Below, piece after piece: positions 38,947 through 51,400 of a stretch of 64,000 nt of DNA. Each line of letters opens with the position of its first letter. Within the stretch, counting starts at the first letter, position 1. Both the position numbers and the translations under genes were made by a program. Below the pieces are notes generated by a model that made no database searches, had not been told where the DNA came from, and was given only the letters and a program-made list of their open reading frames with translations. This stretch comes from Melanocharis versteri (taxonomy: Eukaryota > Chordata > Aves > Passeriformes > Melanocharitidae), in assembly GCA_013397845.1 (NCBI GenBank), contig VZTG01001100.1, positions 620,001 to 684,000 on the forward strand, written 5' to 3'.

Positions 38947-41599
38947 ATTATAAATTGTATTCCATCAGGGAAGGTTTAATTACATATTTTCCGACAGTTT
39001 AATTATACTGGTAAGATGAAGTATTATAATTAAGATAGAGCACGTTCATGACTAAGAAGACACAAATTATTTAGTAGTTAGCAAATATTCGAATATTGCT
39101 ATAAACAAGGTACTTTAAAATGAAGATTGAAAAGAAAAAACTTAAGTTTATGATAAGACAGTATTACACAATGGATTTGACTAACATCTTCAAATAGACT
39201 TCATTCTTAAAATGCAGATGATAAAATAGTTTGTATAAAAACCCAAATACTTTTAATATAGAATTTTAAATTGTATCTGATTCTAACACATTCTTACCTG
39301 AATTTTGGCCTGTATTTTGAAAAAAAATACAGAGTTCTAGAAAACTTACAAAGAAATCCCAACAGCTGCACCAAATATGCAAGTTTTGTTAATACTCATT
39401 GTGATAAAATGAAAAAGAAAAGGAAAGAGAGAGAAATTATGAAGAACTTCTGTAGTCAAAGATAATTGGTTTTATAAATAAACTTATTTGTGTTTTACGC
39501 TAATATTTTGACAGCTCTGAGTATCAACCAGGCACATCCATCCTAAGTTGTAAGGAAAATATGTACGAGTCAATATAAGTAGGTTGGAATAGGTGTCCCA
39601 GCTTTTATTTTTAAAGCAATTGAGTTTGGCTTGTGCAAAATAGTTTTCAAATAGAAAAATTACATTCTACATTGTAAGAGGCCACTGGCTTGCCGTTTGC
39701 TTTGTGATTAAATGGCACAGGCACCACTATAATGAGGCAGTCTATCAAAGTCTTCTACCTGGTTGTTTACACTCTATGAGGCTGTGTGAATGAAGGATTT
39801 TAAAGTTTTCATTAAGTCCTTGGCTGCTGTGCATGCACAAACACAAAGCCAATTATTTTAAAGGTACACAGGATTTTACTCTTTTTATCTTTCTTGAGAG
39901 CATGATTGCTGCTGCTTATGCTTCACTGAACAATAAAAATAGGGACAAAATTCCTGTCCTTTGAGCAGTCTGTTACAATTACTTTATTTATACATAAAAT
40001 ATATTCTCTTGTGTAGGCATCAGCACCTGAATTTAAATTTTGAATTGCAATAGCAAATTTTGGGAGTGTAGGGAATTTTTAATGGAATTACATAGATATT
40101 TCATATAACAATTATTAGCTGGCTGAATACATTCCTGTATACTATTTCTCTTATCAAAACCATTTCTATTTGGGGGGAAAAAATCTTCCTTTTTTTTATC
40201 TGAAGACAAGAGTACACAATAGTCCAATATAAAAATATAACTTTTTCAGCTACCCTGCCATTCCCCTGGTATCTTATTCTGTTGTTGTTTCCTCTATGTG
40301 TAGAATGGCTTTCTCTCTTCTTTTTTCTATTCCAGACCCTGGTCATGTAAACACTTCCACAAAGAAAAATCCTACTAGTAACAAAACTACTGCAATATTT
40401 GCTGAGCTAATTTCTGAGCTGACAAGGAAGAAACATCCTGAACTTCAAGAGAGACAAGCCAAGAGACTTATTCCTCCATATTTTTTCCTGGTGAGGTTAT
40501 CTAATCTGTATCTCAAGTCCTCTACAATGTCCTATGTACTCCTATTTTCAGTAATGACATCTAGGACTTTTTTATTTTTAAATTTTTAAATTTATTTTTA
40601 AATTTTAAATTCGTTTAAATGCTTACTGACAAATATAAAACCAAAACCCCAAAGAACTTACAAAAAAAGGTTTCATTTTTTAACATAATCACAAATCCTT
40701 TTGCAGATATAAAACAGAATAAAAAGAAAGTTCTGCAACATGTATCTCAGAGGACCTACGTTAAAAAATTCCTTATCTAATTTAGCTCCCTATAGCTGTA
40801 ACTTACTATGGATCAAGCAAGACCCTCATTAGTAAGTTTGGATGCTCCAAAAGCAGGGAGGCTAAATTCAAACACTGAGTTTTGCAAGAACAGCTTAATG
40901 AAAGAAAGTTAATACAACATCAGAAACTACATACATGTATTATCACTGAAATTTTTAAAACAATTTTTAGCAGTATTGCTATTGTTTAACAGAAATGAAC
41001 TTTCAACACTCAACTGTAACATTTGTTACACTTGAGTATTAATTCATTATATCCTCACTTAGAGAAAATAAGAATATTCTACCTATCTAAACCATAGATT
41101 TATGGTTACTATCTTCACCTGAGACAGTGAATTTGCATTAATTTCTTATGCAACAGATGAAGATCTTTTTGATTAGGAGGGCACAAAATTTATACTGAAC
41201 TCATATTTAATTAACGGATGTTAGAGGATGAAAGTAGCAACCCATTTTGTTTAAAAAGAATATTAAGATTTATTGGAATTATAAAGTTTTCTGCCAATTT
41301 TTTCCAGTTCTAATTGAGATAAGAAGTTCGAACTTTGATATAGGTATATAGCTCATGCCATTAATGCATTTCAACGCCCCTGTAACAAAGCCGCATTTCA
41401 GAAGAAAGGAGGTGCATAACTAAAGAGCATATATTGTTACTTCACACTATGACACGGGGAGAAGGTAACATACACACTAAAATACAAGGGCGATTTACCT
41501 AAGTATAATTGTCCATATTAAATTAATTTTTAATACAAATTAGGATTTCCAAAAGACTTTTGATGCTGGTTATTAAGGAAACAGAGGGAAATTGCAGCA
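38947..41599. other. Intronic DNA with one antisense exon-like segment
   Basis: AT-rich intron. The interval 40336-40490 (plus strand) is an open segment flanked by acceptor- and donor-like sites, treated as a finding because no product is recognised. A/T-only low-complexity sequence occurs at about 40567-40620. Confidence 0.5.
40567..40620. repeat. A/T-rich low-complexity tract
   Basis: Iterated TTTTTAAA / ATTTTTAAATT motifs with one C and one G in about 50 bp. Confidence 0.8.
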
Positions 41600-42415
41600 C
41601 AGAAACACATCAGTTAACACAGGTCTGGGAACCAGGACCATCTATTTTAGGAAAAGAGGGGCTTCAAGCCTCAGCACAGTATAGAGAGTTCTCTAAAAAC
41701 ACCTGCTCCGTCCTCAGTAGCTGTCAGAAGAGTAAATCAAGTGCTAAGGTTGGTCACAAAAGCAACAGAGAAAAATGGAGAGCATTTTTGTGCCAGTATG
41801 ACCATGATTTACCCACACTTGAACTCACCCCATCTTTCATTCCTCTCAAAGAGGGTGAATAGGAAGGGTCAGAGAGGAAATAGGAGCTACCACGGAAGTA
41901 TGAAGCAGCTCATGTCAGAGGAGCAACAAGGCCTCTTCAGCCTGGAGAAGGGGTGGAGAGGCCAGCAGAGAAGGTGAATGAAGTACAGATGTCTGAGATC
42001 AAAAAGCAATGTGGTGTGAGAGAGATGGGGGTAAATTATTAAACAACTCTTCCAAATAGAGGAACTGAAGATACAGAACGAAGACAACAAGATTCAGATT
42101 CAAACCAGTCACAGGAGGTGGTTTGTTTGGAAGTGGGTAGGAAGCCATGGCTATATTTTCCCCAAAGACTATTGCAGATGCAAATATAGCTGTGGATTCA
42201 AGGAAAGGCTGGACAGGCGCTGGAGGAGGGATCTGTTAATAATCACCAAGCAGAGAAAGCATGGAAAGCTCATGGGTGAGAAACCACTGGAAGTTGGGAC
42301 ACCGATTGTGAAAAACATATAAATTTGTTTTGCTTTTACTGCTCACTGCATATCAGCTTATGGGCAGTGATGGGGAAAAACGACTGAGCTAGATGCACTT
42401 TTTATTCTTATGACC
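41600..42415 (+). mobile_element. Old CR1-like LINE 3' region, plus strand
   Basis: The segment resembles an ancient CR1 3' end in consistent order: ATTTTAGGAAAAGAGGGGCT, CAGCACAGTATAGAGAGT, GCCTGGAGAAGGGG near 41940, AAGGAAAGGCTGGACAGGCG near 42198, TTAATAATCACCAAG near 42236, AACCACTGGAAGTTGGGACA, and a terminal ACTGAGCTAGATGCAC ... ATTCTTATGAC. It is strongly diverged and includes remnants of the end of ORF2 (a 100-codon open stretch at 41560-41862 overlaps it but reads through no recognisable reverse transcriptase motif). This is a different, older CR1 type than the copy at 21800. Confidence 0.7.
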
Positions 42416-43290
42416 CATAACACAGCTTCTGTTTATACACTCGGTCAGTCCCAAGCAGTTGCTTCTCTGCTCTTGGCAAAAGTCTTGAAGGGACATTAAA
42501 ACAAAATGAAAACTTCAGGCTTCGTATTTAGTCAAGATTTGTAGCACAACTTCTGACAAAAAGGTGGCTGAGTTTTCTGTCCATGACAATTCGAAAGAAA
42601 CAATATCCCATCTTCTGCAGTCATTTATTTCTTTCTTCAAATGCCTTCTCGTGCTAAATGTTACCTTTAGCAGAATTTGACAAGACTGAGGGCAATGACA
42701 TTGAAAGGAGAGAATGCAAACATGCAGAAGTAAATTTCTCCACTGACTAGCCTGCCTTTTTTAAGTTGCTGAGAAATACCACTGTGCATACTGTGCATTC
42801 TCAACCGAAAGTCTGTGACAACCCTTTATCCCTTTCCTGTAGGTAAATGCCTTTGTTTATAAATTCGTATGACATCAAAAAATAAAATATCATTCCTGAC
42901 AATGCCTCATCTTACAAATCTATTCATATATCTTTTAAAAACAAGCTGGAAGGCATAGCAAATAAAAGGTAACATCACACCATAACAAACAAAAGAAAAC
43001 GCCATCAGCAACATCAACATAAGTGAACAAAAACATAGCATCTTTTAAAAGAAAAATTATTAGAAGCAGATCCAAGTACTTAATCCCCAACAGAAAGACT
43101 TGAATGCAATCAATGCACACATCCACACCCGTGACCTAAAAAGTCCTGTAAGCATCCCAGTCCTAAAAGAAATAAACTGATCACAAAGTACTAAAATACA
43201 GTGACTAAAAACCTGTTTCGAAACAAGTTAGAGAAACATTAGGGAATTCCTCGGAACACCTGATCCTACAGGCTCACTGGACATGGGCAA
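42416..43290. other. Intronic DNA, nothing recognised
   Basis: AT-rich sequence between the old CR1 and a short CR1 tail. No gene or repeat seen. Confidence 0.5.
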
Positions 43291-43342
43291 GACAAACCCT
43301 CAAGGCCCGTTCCAGTTTCCACAAAGTAACGATTCTATGGAC
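43291..43342 (+). mobile_element. Short CR1 3' tail remnant
   Basis: CCCTCAAGGCCCGTTCCAGT followed by AACGATTCTATGGA fits the last about 50 bp of a CR1 sense strand. Confidence 0.55.
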
Positions 43343-45591
43343 AGAATTACACCTTTTTCTTGCTTATAATTAGGCAAGAGCAAAATATACAACTGTTCTT
43401 TCCTATCCTTATATTTGATTGTGTAGATGCTGGCACACCTATGATACAGTAGATCCATGACTGGATCTTCAAAGAAATGTTTTCTTCAGGATACTGTAAC
43501 AGAAAACCTAGCTTTAGACTTTTTTTAAAGAGAAAAGGCTGTTTTTTGTTTTGAAAGGATTTTAAATGCTTTTTCCAACTAGAAATTGTTAAGCTATGTT
43601 TCTGAACAACCCTTCAATTGACAAAGAAGGACTATTCTTATGCTACATTTTCTTTTCTGAGCCCTTATGGTCACTCCTCAGTCAGCATATTTTGGGGCTC
43701 AGTCTGAGCAATCCAAGCCCCTCAAGGGAAAGCCAACAAAACTAACTCTAAAATTTGGCATTTCACTGCAGAAGCCAGAGCTGAAATGCTACTTTTCCAT
43801 TGTCTAGAAGAATTCTCAACCTAGCTTTTAAAAACATGCTACAGTAGTAGTTTTTACCTTAATTCACAAACTCAGATATGCTGAATTGCTACAATCTGAT
43901 GCAAGGCACATTTGAAAATCTCCTTGTAAGTCAGAAGAAGAAAAACAGTGTTAAGTGCTTATTGGAAATGTCAAAGGAAAAAGGACAAAGTAAAATTTAA
44001 TCAACAGGATATTTTTACAGGAAAACAAAGCAAATAATCTGATTCTTATTTTTGCTATTAATTAACACTGTATTGTAGATGCTACTATGCACATTAAAAT
44101 TGTAAGCCTGCCTGCATGGCAAACTCTTCTCCAGCAGACTATACAACTTAAATCAAAAAAAAACCACTAAAACTGGCATTTATGTTTCTGACAGAAAAAA
44201 ATATTATAACTCTGCATTCTCTATTTTTATTCCAGCTGGAAATATTGTTTGTAAAACTTTGCTACACCCACTGTAACCTTTGTGGATGTGTACAGCATCT
44301 TCCATGAAACAAAACCCCAGGACATATTTGATTTGGTGAGGAGGCAAGAAAAGGTGTGCAGCAGGAAGAATACCCTAGCATATTTTATTCAGTAACCATT
44401 GCAACAGATTTTTCTTTCTTTGTTAGAAAATAGTGTCATTAAAAGTGTGATTCTGAATGTAAGCTTCTATGGTGTTCTTGCACGCCAACTCGTCAACTTC
44501 TGCATGAAGGATATCGTAAATTTCTTTTACTTCTGGCTTGTGGTTTGTTTGCTCTAGTTTTTTTAACAGATGGCAAACAACTCATATGGGTCAATTTTGT
44601 GCACTGACTTCTATAAAATAATGTTCCAAGAAATTTGGCACAATATTACTTCAATTGTGAAATTGGAAAGTCAATTAGCTTAGGGCTTCACAAGCTTAGC
44701 ATTGGCAGAAATTCATAGCACGAAATGAGCAGCATCAGCAAAACTGCAGTTTGTGAATTGATTGAGAAAGTTTTCATTACTAACAGCTAAAGTTAGGCAC
44801 AAGCATGAGTGACCAGTCACAAATTTCCATCAACTATACCAACCCAAAAAATATCAGTAATAACATATAGAATAAAACAGCTGTGTGCTGACAGCTCATG
44901 AGAAAACAGCAAAAGAGTACCTCATTACTGTTACTGTATTTAATGGAGAAACTTGGTATTCATACACTGGTTATGTACAAAATAACCTGAAAGGGAATCC
45001 TATAGATGGTTTACACCTCTTTCCAGAGACATGAAGGTGATAAAAACCAGATTGGAAAACAGCAAGATAAAAAGCTTTTCTTTTTTCCTTTTTTTTTTCT
45101 TTAATGGAATCATAATTTTCATGGATATTTTCCTAACTTCACATCCAAAGTGCAGAAAGTGCATATATATAAAAATAATATTATAACTGATGTAAATTAT
45201 TTGAACAGTGATAGTGCTGATACTTAAAAGTTGTGACTAGAAATGTGACTACTTTAAAGTTCTGGAGAAAATCACAGGAAAAAACCTATTGTGCATCTTC
45301 TTAAAATACAAATTGCCAACAATTAATCTCAGAAAATATTCACAGTGAAACCAAACTCCAGCATAAATTACACTTTCAATCTTTTATAATGTGTTTTTCG
45401 TCATCTGGAAAGCAAAACATTGAGTTGATTCATGCAAATTCGAAATTTCAAGACTTTTGAAAAAGGAGGTTTTATATGCAACACATATATTATGAGGGAA
45501 TGTTCACGCAAGGAAGCTGACATTTTGCTGTTTGTTTCTTCTAGGTTGAGAATGTTACCACTGAGTGCATAAACAAAATAGTGACCATCTA
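43343..45591. other. Intronic DNA, nothing recognised
   Basis: AT-rich intron with short homopolymer runs; no supported feature. Confidence 0.5.
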
Positions 45592-45642
45592 AAACCAAAC
45601 CAAACCAAACCAAACCAAACCAAACCAAACCAAACCAAACCA
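45592..45642. repeat. (AAACC)n pentanucleotide microsatellite, about 10 units
   Basis: Ten tandem AAACC units, nearly perfect, followed by a degenerating A/C-rich tail to about 45660. On the DOK6 sense strand it reads GGTTT repeats. A 129-codon minus-strand ORF runs through it and shows the matching WFGLV amino-acid repeat, so that ORF is an artefact. Confidence 0.95.
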
Positions 45643-48459
45643 CACCAAAAAACCAAGAAACCCACAATAACAAAGTTATTAGAAATGACAAAAAATCTTT
45701 TCTGGGGAACAAAAGAAAAAAAAAAAAAAACAGGAAAAAAAATCTCAACTGTTCCAAAATATAAGAGATGCTACGTATAGTTTCTCTCAACTAATGAAGG
45801 CAAAATATTACCTTTTTATGAGTTCACTGAAATTATCCAGTAAGATAAATGAATATATATTCATATAACAAAATTCACTGCAATTAGGACTATTTTTAGC
45901 AAACAAGCCCAGATACGGTACAGGTAACCTGTTACTCACTACATAACAATTTGTTTGTTAACCAAATGTTATGAGTTTTGGCTGTTCATGAGACACGGAA
46001 CGTACAGCAACAATGGGGGAGACGCCTTGGCTTGGCCTGGCCAGAAAATCTTACTAATTTTCACAGGATACAAACGAGGAAGATTAAATGCCAAAAATGT
46101 GTCAGAGCTTCCTCTGGCATCCTTTGAAATAGTTCAGAGACTAAGCATGTATTTGCACGCTTATTTAGTGCTAAATTATTTCATTAGTGTTTATATACCT
46201 TTATTTTTCAAAGATTCCTCACTCTCCCTGTATCCACATCTGAAGAGAGGAATTCATGCCTGTGGAGTTGTACCTTGCTCCAAATTGTTCTCACATCTTC
46301 CCAAAACTCCTGTTTGCTGTAGTTTTAGCTTAATAACATTGAGGTAATTGATTGGATGATATATAAAAGCCAGAATAAAATCAGGAACTAGGTTTCTCTC
46401 TTAGACCCTGGTGTGTCCTGGTCAGGAAATCTCCATGTATTCAATCTGCATTTCCTTTGAGCAGGAATTTGTATTTCTTTTAAGGTGCATTAATGGTAAT
46501 AGAAATAAACGCAGAAACATAGATGTGGGATCTAGGTCTCCAGTAAAAAGCAAAAAAAGAGATGGAAAAGGTTAGTGCATCTGTTTGGGTTTAAGGAATT
46601 GGAACTGCTTCTGTGAGCAAAACGTACCACAAGTTATCTGAAAAGGAGGCATTTGAGTAATGGTCTCTGACATGTTTTCAATGTCTCAGTGGAAAGAGGA
46701 AAAGATGCACATTTACCTATCACATGCCATCTCTCTTCTTGGTAAAAAATAATATTGACTTTTTTTTTTTTAAGGAAACAAAGACTTTCAACATGACACC
46801 TCTGAGGTGACAGCACTAAAAATAATTAAAATTAGTTAAGTAATTACAAATGAGGACACTGGCATGTTAGACAACTTGGAAATTGTGTTAAAAATAATTA
46901 GTTGAATACATTCTAGTATAGAAATGAAAAAAACTACATAGGAGGTGATACTATGGTGTTTTAATGAAGAAACAAGATAATTGAGGTTAATAAATTAAAA
47001 CATTAACACAGCAGCATTCACTTCAAAGAGATCAGCTATATATGTAAGTATTTAAATTAGTAAACTGAAACTAAATGGAGCTGTTTAAAGTCTTTTAAAG
47101 CATGACTTAAATTTTCATAAACACTATCATAAAACATAAGTTTGAATATATATGACACATGAAGGACCAAAAGAAAGCTGGCTTTTTCACAATCAGAAAC
47201 TGGCAGAAATAACATTTACAAAGCATTCTTTGAAAAGTGAAAGCTGTATACAGCTAAAGAAAACAGAGATGAGCATAAATTTTAACATGTTAAATGTAAA
47301 GTCAGGCCAAAGAACATTTTGGGACATAAAAATCTTGAAAAATAAGAATATCTGGTGCCAGGGGCGCCTGTAGGGCAAAAAGATTATCAGCACGTAAAAT
47401 AAATGCTCATAGATCATAAGGCTGCGAGAGAAAAAAATAAAACAAGCAATTAAATTAATTCTTTGCATCAATCTACCAAGGAGCTTGAGTGACGTCCAAA
47501 CCACTGTTTTGGTTTTGGTTGGGTTTTCCCTGGCATCAAATAAGTAGCTGTCTCAGTGAAAGCATTAGTAAAAGAGGCTTTGGAAAATAATCAATAAAAT
47601 GAATAATAAAAGATTATTACAACACAACAGCAGTTATACAAGAGCTGAACAACTCAAATGCAAATTCCAAGGATTAAATAAAGTGAATGAATTAGCCTTT
47701 AAACCAGACCCATTACTAGTGCAATAAGTAGGAAATGTGACCAAAAAAATGTTCTTCCAAGAGACTGGATATGGACTGTGGAAATACAGAGCAGTAAGCC
47801 TGGCTGCAACACCACTCAAACTAGTCAAAAACAAAAGAAAAACCAGACTGAATAGGAAAGGAATAAGTATTGTAAACTTGCGAAATGTCGACATAGTTTT
47901 TGGAACCAGGGTTACTGCTTCTCAGAACAGACATGGTGCAGTAGAAATGTACAGAGAAGGAAAACAATAGAAACCAAAAGCATATAACAAATTCTGCAAT
48001 GGGCTAGACTAAAACAATGGAAATGCCTCAGTCTAAAAAAGGCATGCGTGGGGAGATTGTGCAAGCACATATAATCATGACTGCCACAGCAAAGATTTCA
48101 TGATGCAAAAAATTAGCAGCATGAGTGAAATTTTTTTCAGTAAATAAAAGAATAAAGGAAGTACTCTTCATACCCTTAAAAATAGTTTTGTGGAACTTCC
48201 TGCTCTAGCAATGAGTACCACATGTAAATGTAGACAAACTCAGAGGGGAAATGCTTACAAGGGAGTAGCACTTCTGACACTATTAATTACTTCCTTAGGT
48301 CAGAAAACACTGAATATCGCAACCTGAGGAAAGAAGTATCACTCTGAATTTGCTCCAGTGTTTTACTGCTAATAATACAGCTATCCTTGACTAATTTCAC
48401 TGGACACTTGAGTTGGAGAGACAGTATGGCCATTACAGAAAGCACATTCCAGAAAACTG
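45643..48459. other. Intronic DNA, no gene recognised
   Basis: AT-rich, with an A-rich tract at about 45713-45740. A 130-codon plus-strand ORF at 45955-46347 begins at a non-ATG codon and has no recognised domain. Confidence 0.5.
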
Positions 48460-48487
48460 CCCCTCTCCCTCCCCCTCCCCCTCCCAC
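48460..48487 (-). repeat. C-rich tract; G-quadruplex motif on the DOK6 sense strand
   Basis: The plus strand is C runs separated by single T or TCT. The minus strand therefore has five G runs of three to five bases with one- to three-base loops (GGGAGGGGGAGGGGGAGGG then AGAGGGG), satisfying the usual G3+N1-7 pattern. Confidence 0.85.
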
Positions 48488-51400
48488 TATCTAGTTCCTT
48501 CACCATTTCTGGTCTTTATTTAGCCATTTCTAATACATTAATACATTATTTTGGTTTTAAATGTCTTCACTGAATCCTTAAGGATTTTGAGTCTGGAACC
48601 TAACCGTGCTCTTGCATGAAACTTTGAGCAGAAAATCTGAGTAAAAGGAAACCATTGAAGCTTCTTCTATTCATCTCATACTCTAACGTCCACACTGAAA
48701 TGCCACCAACATTTTCCTACAAACAGCTGTTGGATCATATGAATAAAAGAGATCATAGTTAGCCTTCACAAGTGTCATGCTGGAAACCAGAGGTAATACT
48801 AAGGGCTCATGAATCCAGAAATATGGCGAGAAAGGATAAATTCTGAATGAGGACTCAGTCTCACAATGTGGGTGAGAAATTTCAGTTTCATTTCAAGTAC
48901 TGAGTGTGATTCACCCTCTGTCCCTTTTGAAGCCTTCAGGAGGTGAAAGACAGCAAGACAGAGAATCATTTCTACAAAACATGACCTAACATTTCATTGG
49001 AAGCTCTTTCCTTTCTTCGTGGAATATATGAAGAAAGGAGTTATTTGATTTGATTCCTGTGACTTGTCAATAATGCTCCTTTTATGTACCCTGAGTATAA
49101 ACATCTGTGGATTAAAATGGTATCTCTGAGGAAAATACATTGAATTCTTAAAGCATCTACACTGGCAAGAAGTAAATCTTCTATAAGCAAACTATCTGAA
49201 AAAATCACATCAGTATTTTTTTTTTTTTTTTGAGAATCCAGTCAGATTTGATAACATTGTGATTCCTGGAGATTACATCTGATAAAAGGTTCTAATCTAC
49301 TCTCACAGCAGGTGCCAAAAATATGTAATACTTAATGTCACAAAAATTGGATGCTCTGACTTTCTTATAGAAAAGAAATTTACTTTCAAGAAGGTATGTT
49401 CACTTGCTCTTGCTCCACAGTTCTTATATGACCAGTGGTCACCTTGGAATGGGTGTAATGCACTGAAGTCTTAACAAAGCAAGTAGTTACTTAGCTGTTA
49501 AAATCTTAAATATTCAAATGAAAAGCCTGAACAAACATAAAGACTTGGAAAAAAATAGCTTCGGGATTTAAGCCTCAAATCTGCAAGAACTGTGATGAAA
49601 TTGTGTTTTCTTTTCTCTCTCATTAGTTTCAAATGGAGACAATCATTGATGGTTTCATACATTTTTCTATTTTAAAATTTACTTTAACCAAACACAAGAG
49701 AAAACAGACCCAGCTCCCTGCAGAGAGTATAAATATTTCTGTTCCTAATATTATTCTAAGGCTGTGTTTTCACGTTAAGATGCCCTTGGCAACAAAACCA
49801 GTTTTAGGTGCTCCTGCCTCAAACCATTTATTTGTGCCCTTTACCTCAGAGCACAGCTGGTGCCAGAATACATTTGATTGTGGAACCACATTTAAAGCCT
49901 TATAATAAATCATTTTGGCTGGTTAGAGGAAGTGAGGGCTACTGTACTTATTTATTATTTATGTGTTGCTAAAGCAGGATTAGTTCCTTCAGCCATCTCT
50001 CAGGTGACACAACTAAATAGCTGTTCTACTGCATTCTGAGGAGAAAAACACAGAGAAGGGATAAAATCAGGGAGGCTTTCTGACCAAACTCAACAAGCCA
50101 CTGACCCATTTCTATCATCAATCCATAGCCACAGGATCCTGCACAGACATTTAATTACCAACCAGTTCCCTCCCAGTCATCTCCCTTCCTTCTACATAGC
50201 ATTGAAGGCTATTTTATAGTAGCAGAGAATACAGGGGTCTTACTAAAGAAATATGTCTATTTTGCTGTATTAGAATTCAAAAAGATTTATGGGGACAACC
50301 ATCTAACAGAAACTACTTACTACTGCTAAAATGAACTCTCAATTTTTTTTCTGAAGAAATGTGTGAAAATACTTCAGAGTGTATATGCATAATACTAAGC
50401 CACAGAACAAAAAGGTCAAAAGCAAGATGCTGTAAAGAAATGGTTCTTTTAGAAATGTGTAGAAAATGAAGAAAGGACATGATTCAGATGCACAAGCAGG
50501 AACTTTCTTCCACAGTGATCAGTATGGCCTCTGATTTTGTGACTGGTATATAATTGAGGAAAACAAGGATAGTATCATGACATGTTGATTTTAATGACCA
50601 TAGCAGTTGAAATAGGACAGAGAGAAACAGAAATTCTCAAGGATATTCCAGATTATATGTAAAAATTATCTATTGTTTTGCAGTATTTTTTCTGTGTACC
50701 GTCTGCCATGCGAAACCCTCACAAGAACACCATCTGGGTGAAGAAAAAGAAAAAATAATTGCAACTCTTCTCATTTCTCCTTCCCGAAGGCATTTAAACT
50801 AAACTATTAAGAATTCAATGGCCATAATATCCCAGAGTAGTAAACCAGAATATGAGAGAAGACTTCTGAATTTTTAAGATGGACAGATCTGGGAAAATCA
50901 TTCTTGAACTAAGTCAATTAATGCAACCCAAAGACAAGCCTCTAATTCTTTTTGGCATTGAGAGTGTTTAGCATGAATTAAGACTTCAAGTAATTACCTA
51001 GCTAGTCCCTGATCTAAGCATGAGGCAAAAAAGAAATGTTAGATCCTTTGTTTTCTCCTCAAGTTGCTTTCTACTACAAACTCAAATAACATAAGCCTTT
51101 CTTGTTGTCATGTGTTGGCCATAAATAATACTTGTTAAAAAATCTGATTTGGAGACTTCAAAAATGCTGCAAAATGGAAAGCAGAACATTCAAAGTCAGT
51201 CTGGCCACACTCACTAAATGGCAGTTTGACAAATCTCCCCATGTGGTTCCCTGAAACAATTCAACAAAAAAGTATCCCATGACAGCAAAGCAGAGAGAAA
51301 TACAATTGGACTATTTTGCCTAGCTATTTTCAAGTGGGGATGGGTAGTATCAACTGATTTTATGTTTATGATCAACTGAAAACCAGTCAGTTAGTTTGGA

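Noticed and set aside
38562..39002. 146-codon plus-strand ORF
   Set aside because: It lies almost entirely within the solo LTR and carries no retroviral or cellular domain; a chance reading of repeat DNA.
45401..45790. 129-codon minus-strand ORF with WFGLV repeats
   Set aside because: The repeats are the translation of the AAACC microsatellite and the rest is low complexity.
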